Assembly: GCF_000372725.1 (NCBI RefSeq)
Contig: NW_005200250.1
Location: 217,007 to 281,006 of the forward strand
Direction: 5' to 3'
Origin: Emiliania huxleyi CCMP1516
Taxonomy: Eukaryota; Haptophyta; Isochrysidales; Noelaerhabdaceae
DNA length: 64,000 nt
The translations under genes were made by a program, and so were the position numbers. The notes beneath the pieces were generated by a model. That model had not been told where the DNA came from, did not search any database, and worked only from the letters and a program-made list of their open reading frames with translations. This document shows, piece by piece, positions 10,909 through 21,053 of the stretch. How positions within the stretch are numbered: the stretch's first letter is position 1; every line of letters starts with the position of its first letter.

Positions 10909-13098
10909 TCAAACAAGCTCGTCGAGCTGGCGGATGACAGCCCGCTCCTTGCGGCGCAGGTTCATCCGGTGGGCGACGAAGACAGCCACGTTGACAGCCA
11001 GGAAGGAGATGATACCAACGTGGGCAACGAACGAGCTGTTGTGCGCGTCACCGGCCACAGCGTCCGCTCGCAGGGCGCCCGGGGCGGCAGCACCGTCAAT
11101 CGCAGCAAACTGATCCTGCGTCGCCTTGCCCGACGCCTGGTACGCCTCGCCCTCCTTCTGGAAGTCGAAGTTGGGATCCGTGAAGAAGCGGAAGGCGGTG
11201 TCGGCGCCCTGGGCGGCAAAGTTCACGCCCGTCTCGGCGCCCGTCTGCGCGAACGGCATCCACCCGACCTTCTCAGCGGGCGGCGCAGCAGCCTCCTCCT
11301 TGGCGGCCTCCTCGGCGGCCTGGTGCTCGGCGTACTTAGCGGCCACGAACGAGGCAGCGGACGAGGCGGCATCGCCGACGGTGGCGTTCTCGGAGAACTG
11401 GATCGAGGCGAACTTGTCCGCAGTGGCGGCGGACGATGCCTGGTACGCCTCGCCCTCCTTCTGGAAGTCAAAGTTGGGATCCGTGAAGAAGCGGAAGGCG
11501 GTGTCGGCGCCCTGGGCGGCAAAGTTCACGCCCGTCTCGGCGCCCGTCTGCGCGAACGGCATCCAGCCGACCTTCTCAGCGGGCGGCGCAGCAGCCTCCT
11601 CCTTGGCGGCCTCCTCGGCGGCCTGGTGCTCGGCGTACTTAGCGGCCACGAACGAGGCAGCGGACGAGGCGGCATCGCCGACGGTGGCGTTCTCGGAGAA
11701 CTGGATCGAGGCGAACTTGTCCGCAGTGGCGGCGGACGATGCCTGGTACGCCTCGCCCTCCTTCTGGAAGTCAAAGTTGGGGTCAAAGAAGAAGCGGAAG
11801 GCGGTGTCGGCGCCCTGGGCGGCAAAGTTCACGCCCGTCTCGGCGCCCGTCTGCGCGAACGGCATCCACCCGACCTTCTCAGCGGGCGGCGCAGCAGCCT
11901 CCTTGGCGGCCTCCTCCGCGGCCTGGTGCTCGGCGTACTTAGCGGCCACGAACGAGGCAGCGGACGAGGCGGCATCGCCGACGGTGGCGTTCTCGGAGAA
12001 CTGGATCGAGGCGAACTTGTCCGCAGTGGCGGCGGACGATGCCTGGTACGCCTCGCCCTCCTTCTGGAAGTCAAAGTTGGGATCCGTGAAGAAGCGGAAG
12101 GCGGTGTTGGCGCCCTGGGCAGCGAAGGAGGCGCCCGTCTCGGCGCCCGTCTGCGCGAACGGCATCCAGCCGACCTTCTCCGCGGGAGCCTTGGCCTCGG
12201 TCTCCGGGCAGCCCAGCTTCTTGTACTCGCAGCACCAGGCCGCCTTCTCCTTGCTCCACAGCTCGCGGGTCATGCAGTTGTACGAGATCGCATCGGCCGA
12301 GCGAGCTGCCGGCACGTCCTCCTTGGCCTGCATCAGAGAGCCAAAGGCGTTGGCCGTCTGCACTCCCGTCTTCTGGAACTCAGAGCCCTCCTTGTTGAGA
12401 TCAAAGTTGGGGTCGGAGAAGAAGTGCGAGCCTGTGGCCGCGCCCTGTGCAGCAAAGGCGGCGCCCGACTGCACGCCCGTCTGCATGAACGGAATCCACT
12501 GGTGCTCAAAGAAGGCGCCATTGCTGTTGGCCTGCGCTGACTTCTCCTCAGGCGCCTTGGCGGGGGCAGAGTCGGCGGAGCTGACGACCTCCAGGAAAGC
12601 AGGCGCGGGCGGCTGCTCGGTGGCGGTCTTGCTCTGCTTCCACTCAGCGTAGGCGGTCTTCGGGTCAGCCATAGCCGCCTTGAGCGAGGCGGTGAAGGCG
12701 TTGAGGTTGTGCAGCAGCGTGTCCAGCGAGTGCTCCATCCCGACCTTGCCCTGCTGCACGTACGGCTTAGTCATCTCGCGATTGCGCTCCGAAAGGACAT
12801 CGATCTGGTGGGAGACCTGCTCGGCCCGCGCGTCGCCGGCAAAGGCCTTGACGAAGGGGAGGGCGGCCTGCTTGTACGCCTCGGTCAGCTGATCCTGCGC
12901 GTCATACATCATGGCGAGCGACTCGTTGAGCGAGCCGCCCTCCTCGTAGATGATGGCCGACATCTTGACACCAGTCGTGTCCTCCACAGCACGGCTGAAG
13001 GAGCTGCCGGTGTCCTTGTTGTAGACGTCGGGGTTGCTCAGGTCAGAGACCGCCTCATTCACTGTGTGGCTGAGCGGGGCAGCGAGGAGGAAGAGCAT
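10909..13098 (-). CDS. Secreted/membrane protein of 101-residue tandem repeats with C-terminal TM
   Basis: ATG at 13098 starts a short hydrophobic signal (MLFLLAAPLSH); an upstream in-frame start would bury it. Length 729 aa. After a helical N-terminal region comes a related diverged unit (IPFMQTGVQSGAAFAAQG ... FFSDPNFDLNKEG), then a Cys motif (LWSKEKAAWCCEYKKLGC), then four repeats of about 101 aa. Each repeat begins GWMPFAQTGAETG, continues FFTDPNFDFQKEGEAYQAS and SIQFSENATVGDAASS, and ends in an Ala/Glu helix. A single TM helix near the C-terminus (VGIISFLAVNVAVFVA) is followed by a basic tail, so type I topology is likely. The W..EK..WCC.....GC pattern recurs in algal extracellular proteins. 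Function unknown; the nearly identical repeats imply recent amplification. Confidence 0.75.
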   Translation of the reverse strand: MLFLLAAPLSHTVNEAVSDLSNPDVYNKDTGSSFSRAVEDTTGVKMSAIIYEEGGSLNESLAMMYDAQDQLTEAYKQAALPFVKAFAGDARAEQVSHQIDVLSERNREMTKPYVQQGKVGMEHSLDTLLHNLNAFTASLKAAMADPKTAYAEWKQSKTATEQPPAPAFLEVVSSADSAPAKAPEEKSAQANSNGAFFEHQWIPFMQTGVQSGAAFAAQGAATGSHFFSDPNFDLNKEGSEFQKTGVQTANAFGSLMQAKEDVPAARSADAISYNCMTRELWSKEKAAWCCEYKKLGCPETEAKAPAEKVGWMPFAQTGAETGASFAAQGANTAFRFFTDPNFDFQKEGEAYQASSAATADKFASIQFSENATVGDAASSAASFVAAKYAEHQAAEEAAKEAAAPPAEKVGWMPFAQTGAETGVNFAAQGADTAFRFFFDPNFDFQKEGEAYQASSAATADKFASIQFSENATVGDAASSAASFVAAKYAEHQAAEEAAKEEAAAPPAEKVGWMPFAQTGAETGVNFAAQGADTAFRFFTDPNFDFQKEGEAYQASSAATADKFASIQFSENATVGDAASSAASFVAAKYAEHQAAEEAAKEEAAAPPAEKVGWMPFAQTGAETGVNFAAQGADTAFRFFTDPNFDFQKEGEAYQASGKATQDQFAAIDGAAAPGALRADAVAGDAHNSSFVAHVGIISFLAVNVAVFVAHRMNLRRKERAVIRQLDELV
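11128..12190 (-). repeat. Tandem coding repeats, 303-bp period
   Basis: Four units with a 303-bp period (one junction 300 bp because a Glu codon is missing) encode the repeated domain of the 10909-13098 gene. The middle copies are almost identical at DNA level, including third positions; the variable site is the FFTDPN/FFFDPN codon. Confidence 0.9.
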
Positions 13099-13953
13099 TG
13101 CTGGGGCGGTCTGGTTCTGTTCCCGTCCTGGCGCGAAACTCCTTGCCCTTGGTGGCGACGTGGCGCGAGGCTGCAGAAGATTTATCAGACACAGATTTTT
13201 ATTAACCAACAAGAAATCACGACTCTCACAGTGATTTGGGCTCGGCAGCTTGTTAGCCCTCAGCCGAAGCTGGGGCCGGTCCCGTAGCCGAGAGAGCCCG
13301 CGCCGTGAGTTCGACGCGGTCGGGAGGCCTTGCGGAGAGGCCAGCGAGGTGGCGATCGCTGTACTTCATGGTCGTCATCAAGTGACCGGCTGACAAGCCA
13401 GAGGTCGATACTCTGGACGACCCATAGGATGCCACGAATGCCTGAAGGAGAGGGAGGCGAGGCCAGAGGCAGGCTCAGCTGCTCTCGGGTGATCCCGCTT
13501 TGGAGGCTGAAGGACCCGATGGTCCTGTCACATTCGCGTTCCGAGTCGTGGGGGTAGAAGAATTCGAGTAGAAATCGAGTCAGCACTTCTCTCTCTCTCT
13601 CTCTCTTTATCAGTGTACGTAGCTCTTACGTACATTCAAGAAAGAAAATTGAGGGTTGCTTGACCGAGGGAGAGGCTCGCGGAAGAGGGTCGCCTGTGAA
13701 TGGAGCCCACGCGCCGCAAAACAACCAGAAGTTGATCAAGCCGCACGCCGCGACGAAGTCCGGCGCCGTCCCAGCGCATGTTCAGCCAGAGCATGTTCAG
13801 CCAGAGATAAAAGAGGAACGTGCCGTTGTCAGCAGCTGCGCTTCGGAGGGGCCACGTCGACAAGTCTGCGTCCGTCCCTGCTCGCACCAAGGAATTCATT
13901 CAGTAACGAGCGCGAGCTCGCCCGCCAGCAGACCACCTCGTCCCAGCAGAGCC
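13099..13953. other. Divergent intergenic region with a TC microsatellite
   Basis: Lies between the divergently transcribed repeat-protein gene and the small Cys-tailed gene, so it probably contains both promoters. A (TC)n tract sits at about 13588-13607. Weak plus-strand open frames here have no recognisable domain. Confidence 0.5.
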
Positions 13954-14334
13954 ATGAGCGACCAGCAGCAGCGCCTCGTGAGCCAGCAACGGACGGCAGG
14001 TCTGCAGGAGACACTGCAGAAAGCGCAGCCGCCGCCTACACGCGTGCATCCTCAGCTGCGGCAGCGTGCGCTGACGAGCGACGGAGCTTCGCAGGCCGAC
14101 GCCAAGCCGCGGCAGATACTGTACAGCGGGCTGAGCGACGCGGAGCGGGCGACGCAACGGGGTGCGCAGCGACGCGATGCCGCACACGCACCGCTGCAGC
14201 AGCGGAGAGCCCCGCAGCGGCGGGATGACGATGACGACTTTGAACTCACGTCATACGCCAACGGCTGCTGCATCTGCTGGGTCTCAGACCACCACTCGCC
14301 GATTGAGTGCCGAATCGCATGCTCTATCATGTGA
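13954..14334 (+). CDS. Small protein with Cys-rich C-terminus, unknown function
   Basis: ATG at 13954 gives 126 aa (MSDQQQRLVSQQRTAGLQ). The frame is open further upstream, but that part is low-complexity and the later ATG gives a natural start. The protein is Gln/Arg-rich and basic, has an acidic patch (RRDDDDDFELTSY), and ends with a cysteine cluster GCCICWVSDHHSPIECRIAC. A terminal CC.C...C..C suggests lipidation, metal binding or disulfide formation. I recognise no family. It lies just upstream of the giant GA microsatellite. Confidence 0.5.
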   Translation: MSDQQQRLVSQQRTAGLQETLQKAQPPPTRVHPQLRQRALTSDGASQADAKPRQILYSGLSDAERATQRGAQRRDAAHAPLQQRRAPQRRDDDDDFELTSYANGCCICWVSDHHSPIECRIACSIM

Positions 14335-14515
14335 AGGGCCCGGGTAGGTTTAGGGCTCACGTGCGGCTCGCCTTTTATTCGCTGCTCGTGTTGTGAACGT
14401 GAGGCCGGATGAGCCCGAGCAGGGCCGGCGCCATCACACATTTGTCCCTCTGTTTAATTGTGTTATATCAATTCAGAATCGGACGCGGGCGGAGAGAGGG
14501 AGAGGGAGAGAGGGA

Positions 14516-14594
<79 letters not shown>

Positions 14595-14620
14595 GAGAGA
14601 GAGAGACGAGAGAGAGAGAG

Positions 14621-14674
<54 letters not shown>

Positions 14675-14746
14675 GTGAGACAGAGAGAGAGCGAGACAGA
14701 GCGGAGAGACGAGAGAGAGAGAGTCGCAGAAAGAGACAGAGACAGC

Positions 14747-14799
<53 letters not shown>

Positions 14800-14801
14800 C
14801 G

Positions 14802-14874
<73 letters not shown>

Positions 14875-14930
14875 GCGAGCGAGCGAGCGAGCGAGAGAGA
14901 GAGAGAGAGAGAGAGAGTAGCCGAGAGAGA
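14516..14930 (+). repeat. Giant (GA)n microsatellite with embedded (CA)n and (GAGC)n
   Basis: About 415 bp of almost pure purine GA repeats, interrupted by a (CA)n block at about 14750-14781 and GCGA runs near 14864-14893. All open frames over it, on both strands, are repeat artefacts. Confidence 0.97.
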
Positions 14931-15344
14931 GCCATGGAGAGAGAGCGCCCCCGTAGAGCAACAATCGGCTGTGACTCATATCGCGGCTCCGCGGTTCGGC
15001 TGGCCGGTGCCGATAGTCGCCAGTGCTGCAAAAGAGCAATGATCAGTTCCGCGGTTGTGACTGGATCTTGGCATCGGGCCTTCCGTCTCATGTGATCCTC
15101 GCGGGCGACGGCGACGGCACAGTGAGTGTGTGTCGTGAGTGAGGCCGTGTAAAGATTACTTTTGCAAAAAGTGTCGAGTCGTCCCCCCGGCGTAATACAC
15201 AACGACCTGTCCGAACAACTCCCACAATATATACCCCTCGAGATATAGCTCCTCATGATGCTGGGGGCACCGCACCCATGGCGCGTTGCCGGTGTCGGCG
15301 CACGGCTACGGCCCTGCATCTGGCCCGTTGCCGGTGTCGGCGCC

Positions 15345-15513
15345 GTCGCAGAACGAGGCAGAGGAGAGCGATGAGGCAGAGGACGACGGGGCAGGAGAGA
15401 GCACGACGAGAGTGGGACGACCGCGAGGTGGCATGAAGGTTGCTGCGAGAATTGGCGAGAGACTGCGAAGAGAGATGGGAAGAGGCAGACAAACAAGGGT
15501 GGGCGACGGCTAG
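15345..15513 (+). mobile_element. Retroelement ORF 3' fragment (GRPRGG-tail family)
   Basis: This stretch matches, in the opposite orientation, the element at 60975-61582. The coding end is shared: acidic residues, then TTRVGRPRGGMK, ERLRREMGRGR, RVGDG and a stop. GRPRGG resembles an AT-hook core. The (TTTC)n tail seen in the other copies is absent, so this copy is truncated at both ends. It lies about 45 bp downstream of the PLAC8 stop codon. Confidence 0.65.
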
Positions 15514-15557
15514 CACCAAACTCCCCGCGGGCGGGGTGGTTGCGGGGAAGCGAGGGC

Positions 15558-16160
15558 TCAGTTGCCGGTCATCTCGTAGCCAGGCGCGGAGGTGGTGATG
15601 CGCATCTTCAGCTCTTCGTACTCCTGACAGGATGCGCAAGGGCCGCACCAGTAGTGGATGCAGCAGTCCGAGAAGGAGTCGCCCTGGATGTTGTACTTCT
15701 TGCGGAGATCGGTGCGGACGCCGCAGGCGATGAGGCTGCCGAAGTGCACCAAACCCGCCAACGGGCCGAGGACAAAGATGGCGACGCCCTGGATGGTGCC
15801 ACCCACGGCCGCGTGAAGGCAGCAAAGGCCACCGCCACCGTCGCAAACTTGGACGACCTTGCCGGTCTGGATCATCTTGGCATTGGCGCCGACGACGCTG
15901 TGGCAGGGAGTCGACTCAGACGGTTGTGCGAGGAGGGAGTAGAGTCAACTCAGGCGACGATATGGGGCTTGGGAGGGGGCAAGGCACCAGCACGGACAGC
16001 AGCATCCAGCGCAGCCTGCGCTCTTGCAGCAACCGCCGCAGAGGTCGACCTTCCAGACGTCAGCTTCGACCGCCGCGACGGTTGAGTCGGCCTCGGTGGG
16101 CGTCTCTTCGACGGGCTTCACGGGCTCCACCGGCGCGACAGTCTCGACTACTGGCGTCAT
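15558..16160 (-). CDS. PLAC8-family cysteine-rich protein
   Basis: ATG at 16160. Exons 15988-16160 and 15558-15897 (GT donor, phase 2). The 170-aa product has an acidic, Pro/Val-rich head, then WKVDLCGGCCKSAGCAGCCC, a second segment with a hydrophobic stretch (GTIQGVAIFVLGPLAGLVHF), and the signature CCIHYWCGPCASCQEYEELK near the C-terminus, followed by MRITT. CC.H....PCA.CQE.RE is the PLAC8 hallmark. PLAC8 proteins are small membrane-associated proteins affecting cell number, metal handling or calcium flux in plants and animals; the role here is unknown. Splicing fits exactly: 173 and 340 nt give an intact frame. Confidence 0.85.
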
Positions 16161-16291
16161 ATGTTTGGATTGAGCGCTCTCTCGCGGTGCGAGCCGCCAA
16201 GATGAAGACACGCTACCTGGTATCTCCTTTTTCCGCGTCCCAGACTTAAAAGAAGGAGGCAAAAAAATCGCTATTCCCACCTGCCCCTACC

Positions 16292-18763
16292 TCAGCGCGC
16301 GCCGTAAGGCTGCATGCGCCTCCGCTCTCTCATCAGCAGGTCAGGGTGATGTACCTGCGGAGCCATCGAGCCGGCGTTGGTCGCGACACCCGGTGTCACT
16401 CTGGGAGGGCCGGCGGGGAGGCAGGGTAGGGCTTGGAGGCACGGGCGGGATGGACGCACATCGACGATCAGGACGACGCGCATGGAGGGGACGCCGGCCT
16501 CGGGTGGCGAGAACACCTCGTGCTCGAGCGAGTCGTCAAAGATCAGCGCCTCGCCGGGGACCCAGCTCGCGTTCACGCCGCCGACGGTGATGACGTAGCC
16601 AGCCTGCGGCAATCCCATAGCGCGTACTGAGAGCAGAAGCTACTCGACGGCGACGACCTCAGCTCGCCTCCGGCGCGTACAGGCACACGTGGACTCGCAG
16701 GCGCCCGTTTGTCGGGCCAGCGTGCGGGAAGATGCGCGACCCGCTGTGGAACACTGAGAACTTCACCTGTCAGCAGTGCAACAGTGTGAGGAGAGCCGCC
16801 GGGTGTGGTGCGGTGAGGCGCGACTCGCCTGCCCCATCGGCGAGAGCACCGCCGTGTGGGGCTCGAGCACGCGGCACGTGGTCGGCGCCAGCGAGCAGCG
16901 CCCCTCCACCGCCTTGCCTCGCTTCCACAAGTCGAACTTGTGCCAGTGGTTCGGCCGCGCGGAGAGATGCTCCTCTGTTTGCACCGTAGCGCCGGCGGCT
17001 AGGATTGCGGACGCCTCCACCGCGAGCTCGCGCCAATGCTGCTCCAGCGCCTTGACCGCCGCCTGCTCGTCGGCTGGCAGCTCAGCGCGCCTCCAAAACG
17101 CCTGCAGTAGTGCCACGCTCGACTGAGAGCGGCCCTGCAACGCGCAAGCTCCGCGCGCTGCCATGGAGCCTGCGAACGCAGCGGCCGCTCCGTCCCTTCG
17201 ACGCGGTGCACGGCGCTCTCATGGAGCGAGCGGCGGGCGGCGCCCCGCGCGGCTGCCTGCCCGGTGGGACGGACGGCGGGTCCGGCGCCGGGGCCGTCAA
17301 AGGCCAACGCGTTCGCGCTCCACACGCCGTCCTGCGCGGGCAGCTCCCCTCGCAGGTGGAGAGCCTCGGCCTCGGCGCGGCGGCCGGTCCGCTCGTAAGC
17401 GACGACGAGGAGGAGGTGTACGCGTGCGAGGGAGGTGAACTTGAGCGCTGAGCCGCCGCTCACGAGCACGAAATCAACGACCCCTAACGACGTGAGTCGT
17501 CCGTGACTCGGCTCGCGGTAAGGCGATGACGTTGAGGCCCACCGCTCGCCTTCCCAAGCTGGGTCTCCTCGCAGCGCCGCCTCGAGCGGCGCGAGCAGCG
17601 CCACTGCCCTGCCGTAGTCGGCCTCGCCTGTGGGCGTCTTCAGCCCGCCCAGCTCCTCGGCGAGGAGCACGGTCGCTCGCCGCGCGTTCGCGACCAGGCG
17701 CGCCGCCGGCCGGGCGGTGGGCGGTGCCGTGTCGATATCGCCGGTGGCTCCCGCCTCTGCCACCGCCACTGCCTTCGCAGCCTCGTCCTCCTCCTCCTCC
17801 GCCGCCGTCGCCGCCGCTTCTGTCGCTGACGCCGCCGCCGCAGCCTCCCCGTCCCCCCCTCCCAGGAGCGCGGCAGTAGCCTCGCGCCACGCGGACTCGA
17901 GCCAGTGCAGAAAGACCTGCCGCAGCGGGCGGCGCGCGTGCGACTCGGCGGCGGCGCGCAAGTGTGTCGGCAACTCGTCGGCAATCAGTCGCGCCACCTG
18001 GGGTGAGGGAGTGGGTGAGGGAGAGCTTGCGCTGCTATTCGGGGCGAGCTCCGCCGCGAACCATGGTCAGCTCGGCATCGGTGCCCGGGGCGCAAAAGTG
18101 GCGCGTGGTCTCGGTGGCGTCGCTCCAGAATGGCTCCTCCGGCTCGAGCGGCTCGACCCAAGCAAAGAGCGCCATGAATCGGTCATAAGGGTTGTCGGCC
18201 AGCATCGCGAAGCGCGCGAACGCCACACGGACCGCGTTCACGGCGATCCGCGCCATCGAAACTGGCCACCGAGCCGCCTCGCTTCTCATTAGTTCGTAAT
18301 ATCCCTCTGTCACCGACTGGCGCGCCAGGCTGCTCGAGCGCGGCTCAGGAGCTTGCAGCAGAGCGGCGTCCGCCTCGAGTGTGCCGGCGAGCTCCCTCAG
18401 CAGCCTCGCCAGGGCGCCGTTGCGACGGCGAGTCGATGTCGTCGCGCCTCTGCTCAGCGCGCGCGCCCGCTTCCGTGAGGCAACCGCCGCCGCCTGTAGC
18501 CGCTCTGCGTCTCGCGCCTCGCCAACCTCCGCCGGGCTCGGGCGGTACGGGTGGGCGGCCTCCAGCAGCGCTGTGAGCAGCGATCCCTCGGGGTCGGGCG
18601 CGGACGACGGCTCGCGCCACACCACCGTGCAGCCATGGGCCGGCGATGGCGAGAGGCTAGGCGACGTCGGCGGCATTGAGGCCTCGCACTCCAGCTCGCT
18701 ACACACGGTCGCGGAGCAGGCAGAGAGCACCAGTACGAGGCGGGCGAGAGGCGCTGGCTGCAT
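16292..18763 (-). CDS. Aspartyl/asparaginyl beta-hydroxylase
   Basis: ATG at 18763 begins a signal-anchor-like segment (MQPAPLARLVLVLSACSA). Exon 1 is 18062-18763; exon 2 starts at 17997 and includes an Ala/Glu linker and a TPR-like helix pair (SLARVHLLLVVAYERTGRRA). The middle splicing is unresolved. The catalytic C-terminus is clear: an exon ending at 16829, then 16668-16766, 16460-16603 and 16292-16354. It reads NHWHKFDLWKRGK, HSGSRIFPHAGPTNGRLRVH, then WVPGEALIFDDSLEHEV and VVLIVD/VHHPDLL. The two iron-ligand histidines are in HAGPTN and EHEV. The family hydroxylates Asp/Asn of EGF-like domains in the ER lumen using 2-oxoglutarate. Two of the four placed introns need GC donors. Confidence 0.85.
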
Positions 18764-19019
18764 GTGAATGCGCAGTCGAATACATGCGCTGCAAGCACTG
18801 CACGACAGCGCACGGCAGCAAATCGTGCGGGACGCACGACGGGACCGAGTTTCTTTTTTTCGCGCTGGAAGGCAAATTGTAAGTACATTACTCTGGGACG
18901 CTGGATAAATGAACACTCCAATACGCGTACGCGCCGGCGCGGCAACCAGCAACTCAAACCGTGTACCGCAATACTATCAACACCGAGGCAGCCTCAACTT
19001 GGCCGTGCTGCGCCGCCCC

Positions 19020-20195
19020 TTACGCCGCCGCCGCCGCGCCGCCAAAGGTCTGGTGCACAATCTCGCGCGTGCCATGCATCTTGCCCATCCCCTCCTGCGT
19101 CGCGTGGCCGTGCGAGCCCAGGTTGATCTGCGAGATGCCGTCCGTGCCGAGCCCGTCGATGCCCTTGATGTTGGTCGTCCGGTCGATGTTCTTCGACGTG
19201 TCGAAGGTGCCGGCCTGCGAGGCGTGCCCGTGCGAGCCCATGCCGACCGCGGTCGTGGTGCCGTCGCCGCCGAGGCCGTCGATGCCCTTCACGTGGTCGA
19301 CCTTGCTGATGTTCTTCGATGTGTCGAAGGTGCCGGCCTGCGAGGCGTGGCCGTGCGAGCCCATCCCGACCGCCGTCACGCTGGCGTCGGTCCCCAGGCC
19401 GCCGATGCCCTTCACGTGGTCGACCTTGCCGATATTCCGGCTGGTGTCGACGGTGCCCGCCTGCGACGCGTGCCCGTGCGAGCCCATGCCCACCGCTGTC
19501 ACGCTGGCGTCGGTCCCCAGGCCGTCGATGCCGCGGACCTTGTCCATCTTGCCGATGTTGCGGCTGGTGTCGACGGTGCCCGCCTGCGAGGCGTGCCCGT
19601 GCGATCCCTTGCCGAGGAAGGTCTGCTCCGCCCGGCCCTTGCGCAGCGTCTCCTCGTCAAAGTGCCGCACCGACCTGTCCGCAAGCTTTGCCCCGAGGGT
19701 CGGGCCGCCGTAGCCAGGCACCTTGCCGCTGACGCGGCCGAGCGAGTGGATATTTGTGACGACGGCCATCATGTCCTGGTTCTCGTAGAGCGAGACGGTC
19801 TGGAAGAGGTCGTGCTTCGGGACGCCCAGCGCGCTGCACGCCTCGAGGTACTTTGCGATGTTCTCCATCTGCTGGAACGCCATCTTCATCGTCGACGGCT
19901 TCTTGCAGACGCCGGGCTTGAGCGCGTTGACGAGGGCGCAGAGGACGACGCCCGACTTGAGCGCCTCCTGGAGCGTGCCCTCGAGCGCCTCGCCCGTCAC
20001 CGCCTCGATCCACTCCCGCGCCTCGCGCTCCATCTTCGGGTCAAACTTGGCCGCCGCCTTGTCGGCGAGCTCTTTGTCCATGCCGTAGAGCGGAATGCCG
20101 TCGTCGCGCTTCGCGGCGCCGTCGTAGCCGGCGTGCACCGCGTTGCTGACCGGCTTGGTGGGCACGCGCGTCGACATGAAGTGGTGGTCCGTCAT
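19020..20195 (-). CDS. Calponin/transgelin-like protein: CH domain plus five calponin-type repeats
   Basis: ATG at 20195 (MTDHHFMSTRVPTK), 391 aa; the open frame extends upstream without a good start. A single calponin-homology domain covers about residues 50-157 (AREWIEAVTGEAL, LKSGVVLCALVNALKPG, ENIAKYLEACSALGVP, FQTVSLYENQDMMAVV). After a linker come five copies with a 41-aa period beginning GSHGHASQAGT[VF]DTS. G[ST]..[GF]ASQ[AG]G is the core of the actin-binding calponin repeat. The order CH then repeats matches calponin/Mp20 proteins, which bind and stabilise F-actin. The repeat count and 41-aa spacing differ from animal calponin. A cytoskeletal role is likely. Confidence 0.85.
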   Translation of the reverse strand: MTDHHFMSTRVPTKPVSNAVHAGYDGAAKRDDGIPLYGMDKELADKAAAKFDPKMEREAREWIEAVTGEALEGTLQEALKSGVVLCALVNALKPGVCKKPSTMKMAFQQMENIAKYLEACSALGVPKHDLFQTVSLYENQDMMAVVTNIHSLGRVSGKVPGYGGPTLGAKLADRSVRHFDEETLRKGRAEQTFLGKGSHGHASQAGTVDTSRNIGKMDKVRGIDGLGTDASVTAVGMGSHGHASQAGTVDTSRNIGKVDHVKGIGGLGTDASVTAVGMGSHGHASQAGTFDTSKNISKVDHVKGIDGLGGDGTTTAVGMGSHGHASQAGTFDTSKNIDRTTNIKGIDGLGTDGISQINLGSHGHATQEGMGKMHGTREIVHQTFGGAAAAA

Positions 20196-21053
20196 TGTTG
20201 GATGTGGAGACGAGGTTCGGCTGTGGAGGACGTGCGAGTTTGTGCTTCCTTCCTTGTTGACGTGGACGATCGGAGCCGACATCCTGGCCGATGCTCTCCC
20301 TATCATGTTAATAAGAAAAGGAGGCGCGCGTCCCTTGTCGCAGCTAGTCACACACACACACACACACCGCCGCACCGCGCGCACGCCCACCGCCCCGCCT
20401 AGGTGGGAAAGAGATGAGGAGATGGAACAGCCCGAGCAAGAAGCTAACAAACGCGCGTGGGAGGTTAAGACTTAAGTAGATGCGCGCGCATCTACTTAAG
20501 TCCTAGATGCGTCACGCTGCCCGGCTTCCCGGGACAGCCCCGCCCTTGTGAGGCAGGAAAGTGACGGCTACCCCGTACGCCCTGCTGTCTATGACCCCCT
20601 CGCTGACCGCCCATCCCTCCCTCCCCTTCTCCAAACCTCGACGAGCCGATGTTCAGTCGTCCCGCTTAGAAGCGCCAGGCCTGCCCCGGCTGAGGTCGGG
20701 GAGCAAATCGCGCCGGATCGCCTCGGCGAGCGCGTGGCCCGTGGGCTCCTCTGCGTTGGGCATCGTGAAAGAGTAGTGCGCATCTGCTCCCATCCCGAGC
20801 TGCCGCTTCAGAACGAAGGCCTACGGGCGCGATCCGGTTGAGTCACTCACTCGGGAGCGGGCCGTTGAGGGAGTCAACAGTTGGCCAGCCAGCGCCTGGC
20901 TCGGGAATGGAGGCAGCGTGAGCGCGAGGAAGATGGGTGGGCACCGGCCAGGCAAATCATGGTGCGACTCCACGTTGTAGTCGCCCGACGCCAGCAAAGC
21001 GTCAACCATCGACGTCTTCGCCTCGAAATAAAGAAATTCGCGACCTCGCCGGC
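20196..21053. other. Divergent intergenic region between calponin-like gene and ALG7
   Basis: Contains a (CA)n tract at about 20347-20367 and a perfect 34-bp palindrome (separate entry). Both promoters should lie here. No further coding sequence is supported. Confidence 0.5.
20469..20502. repeat. Perfect 34-bp palindrome
   Basis: The half-site GACTTAAGTAGATGCGC is followed at once by its exact reverse complement, with no spacer. As RNA or single-stranded DNA it would form a hairpin with a GC-rich tip. Confidence 0.95.

Noticed and set aside
10969-12652. Two plus-strand frames of over 500 residues
   Set aside because: Antisense of the 101-residue repeat protein; their own repeats only mirror the DNA repeat. 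The minus frame has signal peptide, Cys motif and TM.
14463-15042. Glu/Arg or Ser/Leu dipeptide-repeat open frames
   Set aside because: Direct translations of the GA microsatellite in different frames.
18909-20402. 497-residue plus-strand frame
   Set aside because: Antisense of the calponin-like gene; His/Arg/Val composition without domains.
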